Assembly (NCBI RefSeq): GCF_020509005.1
Contig: NC_063012.1
Span: forward strand, 4,898,001-4,962,000
DNA: 64,000 nucleotides
Source: Fulvia fulva
Lineage: Eukaryota > Ascomycota > Dothideomycetes > Mycosphaerellales > Mycosphaerellaceae
Direction: 5' to 3'
Shown here: in pieces, positions 12,635 through 22,695 of the stretch
How positions within the stretch are numbered: the stretch's first letter is position 1
Layout: each line of letters starts with the position of its first letter
Notes under the pieces: model-generated
Databases searched by the model: none
Told to the model about the DNA's origin: nothing
Seen by the model: the letters and a program-made list of their open reading frames with translations, nothing else
Made by a program: the position numbers and the translations under genes

Positions 12635-13729
12635 CTCCTACTCATCTTATATAGGAGGTTATAGTCTGCTCACTTCCTGTTAATAGTACTTAGACCTTTC
12701 TATAATAGGTTAAGCTAGCTTATAAACCTCTAGAAGTATAGACTAGTCTTTGGTTTTATAAACCCGTCTATAACTATCTCAGAGGTTAGAGTGTACTTAA
12801 TAGTAATAAGCCTCCTCTACTAAAGTTTCCTAATAGCGTTATAGGCAATGTCAATGTACTTCGACTTGTTATAAACATATATATCTTTTACTAGAGTAAG
12901 GGTAGCTTGATTGTCACCTCTAAATTAGACTGGTCTTAAATTTGATATAGTCTCCTAGTTTCTAGTGATTCTTAGTTAATAGGAATAGTCTCCTACTAAT
13001 TCTAGACAATCCATTTCTCTTAGTAGTAAAGCTAGGAATTAGGACTACCTTATATATACATTTATAGCTATATATTTAGCCTTTATTATAGATGTTGCTA
13101 CAGACTTTTGCTTCTTACTTATCTAAGAAACTAGTGCCCTATAGAGGAAGAAGACATACCTAAGGATTAAGACTCTATCTACTTTGTCTATTATATAATC
13201 AGAATTATAGTATCTAATAAGGTGTCCTTTTCTAGAATTTAAGAACTAAAGTCCTAGATCAGGGTATGATCTTAGGTACCTAGTGATCTTCTTTAAAGCC
13301 TTTATATAGTAGGTAGATAGGTCACTTACAAATGAGCTCATCCTTCCTAGAGCAAAAGCAATGTCTAGCCTTATAATTGTTACTAGCTATATCTAAGTAC
13401 TATTAATACTCTAGTACTCTGCCTTATCACACCTCTTATCTATATAGCTTAAAGGTTTGAGGGCCTTATAGCTGTCTATAGGTGAGTGTATAGGTGCTGC
13501 CTTCTTATAGTTCATTCCTATCTTAGCTAGGCTATCCCTAACAAAGTGTCCTTAGTCAAGTTTTAGGATTCCTCTCTTCCTGTCCCTTATAACTCTTATA
13601 CTAAGGATCTTTTTAGGTTCACCTAGATCTTTGATCTTAAAGATCTTACTAAGTTCTCTTTTGAACTAGAGAACATCTATTAACTTTAGTATAGCAATTA
13701 GAATGTCATCTATATATATATAAGGATTA
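12635..13729 (-). mobile_element. Copia1 relic: end of RT and RNase H, inverted
   Basis: The C-terminal part of the Copia polyprotein on the minus strand, aligning with 17428-18440 of the intact element (RNase H and the region after the RT Asp-Asp box). It begins in sense at the exact point where the plus-strand Copia1 stops at 5190, with a shared 15-bp duplication. It is therefore the missing 3' end of the same element, now in the opposite orientation. Confidence 0.85.
13715..13729. repeat. LINE B target-site duplication in Copia1 (right partner)
   Basis: TATATATAAGGATTA is the exact reverse complement of 5176-5190. It adjoins the 5' end of LINE B copy 2. Confidence 0.9.
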
Positions 13730-16700
13730 GTAGCCTAAAACGCTTATCGATCTCTACGCTAAAACAAGACACATTCGAAAGCTCTTATTAAGGCCATTCT
13801 AACGATATATAAAGCAGGCCACTGCCCCTAGGACTAAGGGAGTTCTACCTCATTTAATCTAGACAGCTTAAAGCTCTCTTCACCCTATTTCTTTAGCTCT
13901 AAACGCCGCGGAGGTGCCTAGCTACATTAGGCAACTCCTAGGCAATAGTAGCCTAGGCTACGGTACTAACGGCGCCTACGGCCCTATAGGCGAAGCCCCC
14001 CTAAGACAACTAGTAGCAACTTATAGAGGACGTAAAAAGTATAGAAACTAACGATCAGCTCCCTTACCGGTCTCTATAGGTAATGATCACTTAGCTACGT
14101 ACGGCGCTTGTACTATCGTATCACCGAGGGCAATAAGAAATAAGGACGACGTCCTAGGCGATTAGTAAGGCCACCCGGAATCAACACCCCTATAGCTAGG
14201 CATCGGGCGCGGCATTAATACTAGGCCCCCGCCTAACGCACGATGTAGTTACGATCCGTATTATAGCAAAGGAAGACTAGGCCGAAGTTACGAAGCTATC
14301 AAACAAGGAGCTCGCCTAACGAATTAACTAACTAGGGGTGGTCGTAGTAAACTAACAGTCTAACGGCACTCTATAGATCTATACTAGCTCTACTACTACT
14401 AGGAGGCACCTAGAGGCACAGCTATAGTAGGTATCTAAGGTTACGGCATTAGCGAAGGTCTTAACGAAACAATTCACGATCCTAGTCTACGATATGCCTA
14501 AGGAGTTTGACCTAACTAACTAGGGTCACCTACGCGCTCTCTAAGAGGACAACCCGGTCACTCTTAACTCTCTAATCTAGAAGGCGACTTGGCTCTATAG
14601 GAAATGGCCAGAAGGTAAGAAGGCCTCGGCGCTAATAGTATAGCTATAAGACGCGAAAGCGGCGGATCTAGTAATAGAATAAGGCCTAGTCTAGCAATAT
14701 AGCCTTAAGATAGTAGAAAAGCACTCCTTATCCTTTCGTGTCCTCTAATACTTCAAATGCTAATAGTATAGACACTAAACCTACACGTGTATAAACAAGT
14801 AGGCCTCCTCGAACTATATAGGAGACTATATATCTAGGGACTATATATCGACTACGAGACGGTACGCGAACTGTCCGGGGCACTACCTATCGTATAGTAC
14901 GGAATGCCTATAGCGGAAACTAGCGAAAAACAAGGTAATCATAAACAGAACCGTCGCCCTAAGATTCTACGGCAACCGTAAGGCTAGCCTATACCGGAAC
15001 TAACTAGCGGCGGTCGGGTATAAGCGCCCTAGGGCTAAGAACGATATAAAGGATACGTAACCTAGGGCGTACGGAAGGCCACGTGCTCTACTAGCTACGG
15101 CGAGGGAATCTAACTAGGCCCGGCTCCCCTTTAGTATATAGCCGATAGGCGTAGACTAGGACGTATAGGGCAGTAGGACATAGGACGATATAGAGGAAAT
15201 GATTGTCGATACCGATAACTAGCCTCGACACGCTTAGTATCATCTAGTATAACGTTAACTATAGCAAGGATATAGTCTAGAACCATTTCCTACACGAGGC
15301 GGACCCGCGCGTCTACTACGTCCTTATAATCTAGGAGCTATAGATTAACCCGCACTATAAGAGACTAACGACCTACAAGTTACTAGGCTATACGACATGC
15401 CTACGAGGCGACGGCAGACCCCGTACGTGCTTCTATATTAGTAAGGACATACTAGAATCCGACTAGGAGGTAGTGTACTACGTAGACGAAGAAGGCGGGG
15501 GCGATATTACCTCCCTCTACGTAGGTAGTACCTAGATACATAACCTATATATATAACCGCTAGCCTCGAGGTCTAGCCGCGACCTAGGGGTCTACAGACA
15601 CCTAGACAGTACGCTTAAAAGACAAGGGTGCCACATCGTAGTAGGAGACTTTAATATATACCACCCTTCCTAGGAAAGCCTTATATAGCCGCACCCTATA
15701 GCCGACGAAGTACTCGACTTGATAGCGAGTAACGTAATTGCCCTTAATACCCCGAAGGACCTAGGCACCTAGAAGAGAGGGGGACTCTAAGGCACGATCG
15801 ACCTCTCCTAGATCTTAGATAGCTACTACTACACGGTAACCTACTATAGGATCGAATATAAACTCGAGGCGTCGTTAGACCATATGCTAGTCAGGACCTC
15901 TATTACGACATAGATATAACGTATACTAGCGAGAACCCCTAAGCTAAACTAGGGAAAGGCCCACTAGGCCAACATCTAGGCGTACCTCGATGACTCTAAG
16001 AGGCTAGTCCAGATCGCGTAGTAGTAATACAACAGTAAAGACGAGAGAGACGAAGTAGTCTAGGGGTTAATAGACGAAATAAGAAAAGCGACCTTACTTT
16101 ACGTTCCGCTTGCCTAACTAACGATATAGTCTAAACTATACTAGACGCCGGAGTATACTACGGTAGTAAGAGAAGCAAGGAGAGCCCGCCGGGTATAGAC
16201 GAGCAGCTATAGCGAGGAGGCCTAGAACGTATATAGGGAGGCATACTAATAGAAGAAAGCTATAATACGAAGGGAGAAAGTAGTCGGCTAGAGGGCTATA
16301 GTAGAAGAAATCGCCGGCAAGCTAGAGAGGATGTAGAAGCTAGCGAAATGGGCCCGACAGGACCCTATACAGGGCCTCTCCTTCTCTATCCTAGCGCTAC
16401 AATCGCCTAGTAGCCCGGTTAGCGACCCCGAGGCTAAGGCGCGTCTACTAGCTAGCAAGTTCTTCCCGCCCCTAGTCGAGGCTAATCTAAGCGATATAAA
16501 CAGCTCTACTCCCCTAGCCCCTAGTATCGCGGTCTAATAGGAGGTGTCCGAGGGAGAAGTTGCCGCTATACTAAGGAAGTTGCCGGCGAAGAAAGCCCCG
16601 GGGCCGGATAGGATCCTAAACGAGCTACTAAAGAAGTGTAGAGATTAACTAGCCCTAGTAGTTATAGCGATCTTTAACGCCTGCCTATAGACCGGATACC

Positions 16701-17158
16701 ACCCGATAGCTTTTAAACAATCGACGACAGTAGTCCTACGTAAGCCGTAGAAGGAAGACTATACGTAGGTAAAGTCGTACCGCCTAATTGCGCTCCTTAA
16801 TACTCTTAGGAAGGCGCTTAAGAAGCTAGTTATAACGAGACTCTCCGAGGCGGTAGAGGAACACTCCCTACTCCCGGACACCTAGATAGGTGCGCGCCTA
16901 TAGCGATCGACGCTATCCGCGATAGAACTTATTACCTCTTAGGTAAAGGCTATCTAGTATAAGAATAGGGACAAGGTAGCTTCCTTACTTAGCCTAGATA
17001 TATCGGGAGCCTTCGACTACGTGTTATACCCGCGGCTACTCTATATCCTAAGGTCGAAAGGACTCCCTAAGTGGCTTGTTAACTTCGTACGGTCCTACCT
17101 CTAAAACCGTAGTACGTCGATCCTAGTCGGCTAGTATAGAAGCCTATTTTAAGTAGTC
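13730..17158 (+). mobile_element. LINE B copy 2, 5' two-thirds (RIP-degraded)
   Basis: The plus-strand copy of LINE B. It has the ORF1 Cys/His region near 14750-14880, the endonuclease GDFN..HP box near 15648, and RT motifs from about 16560. It is the inverted partner of 5191-10186. The first 20-40 bases differ from those of copy 1, so the two 5' ends were not identical. The coding sequence is interrupted in the RT by the intact Copia and resumes at 22696. Confidence 0.88.
17154..17158. repeat. Target-site duplication of the intact Copia (left)
   Basis: TAGTC is repeated at 22696-22700. The homologous position in LINE B copy 1 reads CAGTC, so both duplicates carry the RIP-changed T. Confidence 0.93.
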
Positions 17159-17392
17159 TATTAAACAGGTACGAGTTGCGTAGCAGTGGAAGACGGCGGA
17201 TCACACGAAAGACGAAGAAGGACCTAATGGGATAGCGTGTATCTACATACAGTATCGCCGGTGTTGGTGTAGGTAGATGCTAGGTGTCCGGATGTTGGCC
17301 AGCCTATAGGCTGGCAAACCCTAGTCACGTGATCTAATCACATGACACACCCACACCTACATGCTTGTCCTGCGGCCTGTATGTTCTCAACA
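17159..17392 (-). repeat. 3' LTR of intact Copia
   Basis: 234 bp. In sense it starts TGTTGAGAACA and ends TTTAATA; the terminal CA has become TA through the change at 17160. It contains a palindromic CCAGCCTATAGGCTGG. It differs from the 5' LTR only at 17160 and 17181. Confidence 0.95.
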
Positions 17393-17402
17393 CTCCCACT
17401 CA
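17393..17402 (-). promoter_or_regulatory. Polypurine tract of intact Copia
   Basis: In sense GAGTGGGAG directly precedes the 3' LTR start TGTTGAG. This is the expected plus-strand priming site. Confidence 0.7.
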
Positions 17403-17427
17403 GGCCACATGGTCTCCTACAATCCCT

Positions 17428-20400
17428 TTACGCAAGCTGGAGCTGCCTTACAAAGTTTTGGAACTGCTGGCCATTGAGGGGCTTTGTTAACCCATCAGCA
17501 GCCATGTCCTTTGTATGGCAGTAGTCCACTGCAATCTTCTTCTGCCACCAGAGATGTCTGACATAGTTATATGCAACATCAATATGCTCTGACCTTTCAT
17601 GCACATGGGCATCTTTGACAAGTGTCAAAGCGGCTTGGTTGTCACCCATGAGCTTGACTGGCCTTAGCTCGTCAACAGTGCCCTTGCTTGCCCTTACACT
17701 CGGCTGGAAAGAGCTCTTTCCCACCAGTTCTGGGCACCCCATTTCCCTGAGGACAGCAGCAAGAAATTGTGACTGCTTTGCGGCTGCGTTCATAGCCATG
17801 AACTCAGCTTCCATTGTTGATGTTGCAACAGACTTCTGCTTCCTACTCATCCAGGACACAGGTGATCCACAAAGGAACCACACGTATCCCAGAATTGAGA
17901 CTCTATCCACTTTGTCCATAGCGTAGTCAGAGTCCGAGTATCCCTGGAGATTGCCCCCTCCCTTTCTATACATAAGACCTAGGTCTGGGTACGACCGCAG
18001 GTATCGGGAGAGCTTCTTCAAAGCCTTCATATGCTGCTGCGAGGGATCAGCAACAAATGAGCTAATTCTTCCAAGGGGGAATGCTAAGTCTGGCCTTGTC
18101 ATTGTCATTGGCCACATCCAGGTACCATTGTGGCTCTGGTAATCCTGTTTGTTGCACCTCTCATCCATAGGTGCCGTAGGCACTAAATGCTCGTAGCTCT
18201 CCATAGGTGAGTGGGTTGGCGTAGCCTTCTCTCTAGCCATGTTCATCTTGGCTAAGTTAGCGTGGACATAGTGTCCTTGATCAAGCTTCAAAGTGCCTTG
18301 GGACCTGTCTCTTGTAATCCTCATTCCAAGGATCTTCGTAGGTTCACCAAGATCTTTAATCTTAAACACTTTTCCAAGCTCAGCCTTAAACCACTGAACA
18401 TCTGACAGCTTCGGAGCTGCAATGGGTATGTCATCCACATGGGTAAGGACCATAAGGTCTCTATCCGTATGGATAAGTAGGCATGGATCTACCTGGGACT
18501 GGGTAAATCCAATCTTCTCTAGCTTCGCAACACAGAGCTTGTTCCAGTCTCTAGCTGCTTGCTTAAGCCCATAAAGGCTTCGTAGGACCTTGAACACCAT
18601 GTTTGGAGGTGCTTCAACTCCTGGGGGTGGGATCATATAGATGTCTTCAAGAAGGCTGCTTTGGGTAAAAGCATTATTCACATCCACTAGGTGCATCTCG
18701 AGATCTCTCTCACATACTACTGCCATGAATACTCGGAGAGTATCATGTCTAACAGTAGGTGCAAAGGTCTCTTCGAAGTCAACCCCATATTTCTGTGAAA
18801 ACCCTCTTGCAACTAGTCTTGCCTTGAACTCCTCAATGGCTCCACTAATCATTCTTTTCACATCAAAGACCCACCTAGAAGTAATTAGATTCGCACCCTT
18901 TGGCGGTACAACTGCTTCCCAGGTGTTGTTGCTTGCTAAGGCAATAAGTTCGTTCTCGATTGCCTCTCTCCACATATGTCCCCATTCGGGGTCTCCTACG
19001 GCTGCCTTATAGGACTTTGGGATTGGCACTTCCTGCTGATAGGCTATGGCCTGCCCAACAGCAGCAAATGCATGTTCTTCCACGTCGTTCAGAATCTCCT
19101 CTACCCAGCTCATTGTAGGGTCTAGATGGAACATCTGGGCGATAAGAGCCTTATGGTGTTTAGCCTCATGCTCTTCAGAGTTATCATCTCCGTCCCCCCT
19201 TGACCTCTTGTTGCCTGCAACCTGAGGTGGCGCTAGGTGTTCGGATGGGTCGAACTGAACGACATCTTCTTTTTCTTTCATTGGAGTACCCTGATCTCCA
19301 AACTTCTGGTATTCCCCAATGTCCTTTGGGGGAGGGGGAAGTTGCACAAACAGCGGTTGCTGTGGTGTTGATGACTTGGGTAGGTTCTGTACAGATCCAC
19401 CGTTATCGGCCTTCGACAGTGTTGAAACCGCCTCAATATTTTCTCCTGGCCTTCGTAACGGTGTCTCTGATAATCCCCTATCGGAAAATTTCGCCCCAAA
19501 GGGCTTCCTCCCAACAGGATTGCGCTGTGGCGCTCGACTCGGCTGGTTAGTGAAGGTGATACCAAGATCCATATCTCCCCCCTTCTCATTCTCAAACCAG
19601 TCGACGTGACTATGCGCTTTTATTGCTTTCATGTCGGGATCCCAGAACAGCCATTGTTTTGTGGTGTTTTCTGAGTAGCCCACAAACACGGCTTCTTTTC
19701 CTCGGTTCATCAACTTGTCTCTCCTCAAGCCTTGAGGTTGGGCTCTTGGGTCTACATAGACCACAGCTTTGCATCCCCAGACGCGGAAATGGTCGACTGA
19801 CGGTACTTGGCCAGTAAAGGCTTCTTCTGGTGAAAGAGCAATACCATCAATGATCGGACCATTAGGCAGTCTGTTTCTGATCACAGTCTGTGCTTGCAAA
19901 GCTTCTGGCCAGAACTCAACTGGCATGCCAGAGTCTTCAAGCATAGCCCGGACTGTGTTCTCAGAGGCTTGAATTGACCTTTCCACAGGTCCATTTTGAA
20001 GAGAGTTGTAGGCATCAGTTGTGTCCATCTGAGTGCCAAACTCCTTCTCCCACTCTTTTAGCAAGGCGAGAATTTCCTTTGCACCATCACTGCGGATCGC
20101 AGACAGAAAGCACCTTGACTGCCGTTCTGCCTGGACCTTCCAATCCCGTAGGGCTGCAGGAGCGTCGCTCCTGGCCTTCAAAGGGATTACCCACTTCTTC
20201 CTAGAGAAGTTGTCTACAATCTCAAGCCAATATTTGTATCCTAGCCTAGAGACTGCGTCCTGAAAAGGCCCACAGATGTCAATGGAGATGAGGGCCAGCC
20301 TCTCCCCTTTCCTCTCTGTGGCAGGTCCTTTGAACTTCCTCATGTTTGCAAGGGAGCAGACCTTGCAATTCTGGTGTTCAGAAGGAACAGGAATGGGATC

Positions 20401-22128
20401 TTTCTTGTCAGTGACTCTATGCAGGTTTCTTAGCAGTCCCTTGCCAAGGTGTGCACATCTTCTATGCCATAGCTCCCACTGATCTTCGGACTCAGTGTTA
20501 GCCATAGCGGTACCGTCACGTTCTTGAGAGCGTATGCCAGCATGCTGTGGCTCAAGAATTTCCGAGATCGAGTGGATAAACGGTACTCCTCCTCGAAGTT
20601 TGGTCTGGACAACGGGTTTACCAGACAAGGATTTTAGGGTGAAACTGGGTGGTTGGACAGCAAACTGTTGGCTGAACTGATTCCACGAAACAAGACTAAC
20701 TCCAAGGCCAGGAACAAACAGGACATTTTCTAAGACAATTTGCTTTCCAGAAGGACCACCCATTACTGCACTTCCCATATGTGTAGCTTGTAGATAGCCA
20801 CCCCCAACCTTGATCCACTTCCTCTTTTGAAGAGGCTTCAGTGTCCTGAATAGTGAATCTTGGTCAGTCATATGTGATGATGCACAAGAGTCAAGCAACC
20901 ACTCGGACGAGGGGTACTTGCCTTTGGCTTCCACAGTGGAATGGGCAACCTCATCAACATCATCATCTCCTGATGGTATCTCAGGGTCTGATGCGTCTTC
21001 CTGGGTCGCATGGGCCCTTGCAGGCTTACTAGAGGAGGCCTTTGGCTTGCGGCTCTCCTTCATCTGCTTTGCAAGGTCCGTCATCACCTTGAGGACATCA
21101 CGAAGGTTTGGTGATGATGACCTCCTACGAGGTGGTGACGGTTGTCTCTTAGCAGGGTAGGTAACCCTAGCTAGTTTGTCCTTGTTCCTAACAGCCTGCT
21201 GAGCTGCAGAAAGGTGTGGGCACTTGCTCATAAAATGGTCACCACCGCAGAGATGGCACGTGAGCTTGCCCTGGAAACCCTTCTTAGCGAACATGGCTGT
21301 CCCTTGATGAATCATTGATTCTTGCTTCTCCCTAAGAATTGCAAGAATGTCTTGTGGTAAGAGATTCACCTGGGCATCAATTGCATCGCGAATTGAGCCA
21401 AATGAGTCTGGCAGAGCTGCTAAGAGTTGCTGGATCTTTCTGTCCTCAGTCTTGATGTCTTGGAACTGAGGCGAGATTGAAACAGCCCTCCTTGCAATTG
21501 AGCTAAGCTCCTGCCAGGCGTCATCTATAGACTGGTCTTCTGTCATCACGAAATTGGTGTATTGCTGAAGCAAACTTCTTCCAGTAGCGAGAAGTCTTCT
21601 CTTATATTTAGCTTCAGCCCATTCCCACAACTCCTTCGCATGCCGGATCTCGTATGTCATCTCTTGGTCATCTGTCGACAGACAGATGTACATCTCATAC
21701 AGGGCCGTTGCATTGTGCCGTCTGTACGATGCCTTCCTTATCGCTTGATCCAAAGGAAGGGATGACTCCGATGATGCAGAGGGTGTCGCTATAGATGGGG
21801 TTGCAGCGGGAATGTCCGTGATGATGTCTTCGAGGACCCAGTCAACCTGCTTTGATACCAGGTGTATTCTCATCAGCTTGAACCATGTTTCGTGGTTCTC
21901 TCTTGTCAGAAGAGGTGCTGCTCTCTTTCTTATAAACCCAGTCTCGTTCTCCATTTTTTGTAAGTTGAGGGACAGGTTGGCTGCCCTCAGGTAAAAGGAT
22001 GTATTCGGTCGTACGCGATCGGATCGAAATGGGATAAACCGAACGCGAGGTTGATAGCGGAGAGGATGGCTATCCGCCGGGAAGAGGAGGAAAGTCGGTC
22101 GGTAAGGATCGTGTTGGTGCTGAGACAC
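17428..22128 (-). CDS. Copia gag-pol polyprotein, intact
   Basis: A single 1566-codon frame encoding all Copia functions in the Pseudoviridae order. Gag (about 60-290) leads to a CCHC knuckle (CHLCGGDHFMSKC, 291-303), then the protease DSCASS motif (413-418), which has Cys where Gly is usual after Asp-Ser. The integrase zinc finger is H555/H560/C588/C591, and the integrase triad is D617, D681, E716 with the typical D-35-E spacing. RT (about 1068-1310) has HVDD at 1230-1233, and RNase H (about 1390-1530) has SDSDYA, TMEAEF and GDNQA. The first 58 codons look unlike gag, so Met59 (21954) is the more likely start. No stop or frameshift is present. Protein made from a genomic-length LTR transcript is expected to be self-cleaved. 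Confidence 0.95.
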   Translation of the reverse strand: MSQHQHDPYRPTFLLFPADSHPLRYQPRVRFIPFRSDRVRPNTSFYLRAANLSLNLQKMENETGFIRKRAAPLLTRENHETWFKLMRIHLVSKQVDWVLEDIITDIPAATPSIATPSASSESSLPLDQAIRKASYRRHNATALYEMYICLSTDDQEMTYEIRHAKELWEWAEAKYKRRLLATGRSLLQQYTNFVMTEDQSIDDAWQELSSIARRAVSISPQFQDIKTEDRKIQQLLAALPDSFGSIRDAIDAQVNLLPQDILAILREKQESMIHQGTAMFAKKGFQGKLTCHLCGGDHFMSKCPHLSAAQQAVRNKDKLARVTYPAKRQPSPPRRRSSSPNLRDVLKVMTDLAKQMKESRKPKASSSKPARAHATQEDASDPEIPSGDDDVDEVAHSTVEAKGKYPSSEWLLDSCASSHMTDQDSLFRTLKPLQKRKWIKVGGGYLQATHMGSAVMGGPSGKQIVLENVLFVPGLGVSLVSWNQFSQQFAVQPPSFTLKSLSGKPVVQTKLRGGVPFIHSISEILEPQHAGIRSQERDGTAMANTESEDQWELWHRRCAHLGKGLLRNLHRVTDKKDPIPVPSEHQNCKVCSLANMRKFKGPATERKGERLALISIDICGPFQDAVSRLGYKYWLEIVDNFSRKKWVIPLKARSDAPAALRDWKVQAERQSRCFLSAIRSDGAKEILALLKEWEKEFGTQMDTTDAYNSLQNGPVERSIQASENTVRAMLEDSGMPVEFWPEALQAQTVIRNRLPNGPIIDGIALSPEEAFTGQVPSVDHFRVWGCKAVVYVDPRAQPQGLRRDKLMNRGKEAVFVGYSENTTKQWLFWDPDMKAIKAHSHVDWFENEKGGDMDLGITFTNQPSRAPQRNPVGRKPFGAKFSDRGLSETPLRRPGENIEAVSTLSKADNGGSVQNLPKSSTPQQPLFVQLPPPPKDIGEYQKFGDQGTPMKEKEDVVQFDPSEHLAPPQVAGNKRSRGDGDDNSEEHEAKHHKALIAQMFHLDPTMSWVEEILNDVEEHAFAAVGQAIAYQQEVPIPKSYKAAVGDPEWGHMWREAIENELIALASNNTWEAVVPPKGANLITSRWVFDVKRMISGAIEEFKARLVARGFSQKYGVDFEETFAPTVRHDTLRVFMAVVCERDLEMHLVDVNNAFTQSSLLEDIYMIPPPGVEAPPNMVFKVLRSLYGLKQAARDWNKLCVAKLEKIGFTQSQVDPCLLIHTDRDLMVLTHVDDIPIAAPKLSDVQWFKAELGKVFKIKDLGEPTKILGMRITRDRSQGTLKLDQGHYVHANLAKMNMAREKATPTHSPMESYEHLVPTAPMDERCNKQDYQSHNGTWMWPMTMTRPDLAFPLGRISSFVADPSQQHMKALKKLSRYLRSYPDLGLMYRKGGGNLQGYSDSDYAMDKVDRVSILGYVWFLCGSPVSWMSRKQKSVATSTMEAEFMAMNAAAKQSQFLAAVLREMGCPELVGKSSFQPSVRASKGTVDELRPVKLMGDNQAALTLVKDAHVHERSEHIDVAYNYVRHLWWQKKIAVDYCHTKDMAADGLTKPLNGQQFQNFVRQLQLA

Positions 22129-22442
22129 TGTAGCGTAACTCTCTCAGCAGAGGGGGTTTCTGAGACACTGCGGCTCTCTCAGATGGAACAGTTAGTCGAT
22201 GCGAACGCGATGTCCGGAGAGCGACTCTTCTCAGTAAGCTCGCCCACTTGTCTGAGGTATTGGCACAGGCTCCCTGACTCGGAGTCTGACAGTGCCTCAC
22301 TAGGCTCTTTCACGTCTTATATGCACCTACAGCGCGGCTGTAGCTTCCTGTGCAATGCGGGTGCGGCCTCCAGTCTGCCTTCCTTTTGTTCTGAAGAGGA
22401 ATAACTCCAATACGACTTTGTCGAGGGTGAAACACCGAGTTG

Positions 22443-22461
22443 CTAACCCGGGCTCATAACC
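22443..22461 (-). promoter_or_regulatory. Copia primer binding site, half-tRNA-iMet type
   Basis: Immediately inside the 5' LTR the sense strand reads GGTTATGAGCCCGGG. It is complementary to GGGCUCAUAACC, the anticodon arm of initiator tRNA-Met, rather than to a tRNA 3' CCA end. Drosophila copia uses the same arrangement, in which a tRNA cut in the anticodon arm primes minus-strand synthesis. The match is seen in the sequence; use of the half tRNA is inferred from the family. Confidence 0.75.
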
Positions 22462-22695
22462 TGTTAAACAGGTACGAGTTGCGCAGCAGTGGAAGACGGC
22501 GGATCACACGAAAGACGAAGAAGGACCTAATGGGATAGCGTGTATCTACATACAGTATCGCCGGTGTTGGTGTAGGTAGATGCTAGGTGTCCGGATGTTG
22601 GCCAGCCTATAGGCTGGCAAACCCTAGTCACGTGATCTAATCACATGACACACCCACACCTACATGCTTGTCCTGCGGCCTGTATGTTCTCAACA
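22462..22695 (-). repeat. 5' LTR of intact Copia
   Basis: 234 bp with intact TG..CA ends (on the plus strand TGTTAAACAGG...TCTCAACA). It should carry the element's promoter. Confidence 0.95.

Larger units (their letters stand above)
17159..22695 (-). mobile_element. Complete Ty1/copia retrotransposon
   Basis: A full element of 5537 bp on the minus strand. It has two 234-bp LTRs (17159-17392 and 22462-22695), a 5-bp duplication TAGTC, a primer binding site, a polypurine tract and one unbroken gag-pol frame. CpA/TpG are at normal levels inside, unlike the flanks, so it entered after its host LINE had been RIP-mutated. The LTRs differ at only two positions (17160 and 17181), both RIP-type. It looks capable of autonomous movement or was so very recently. 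Confidence 0.95.

Noticed and set aside
17951..20612. Several 60-120 codon plus-strand frames across the Copia element
   Set aside because: All are antisense to the intact gag-pol frame and have no recognisable domain.
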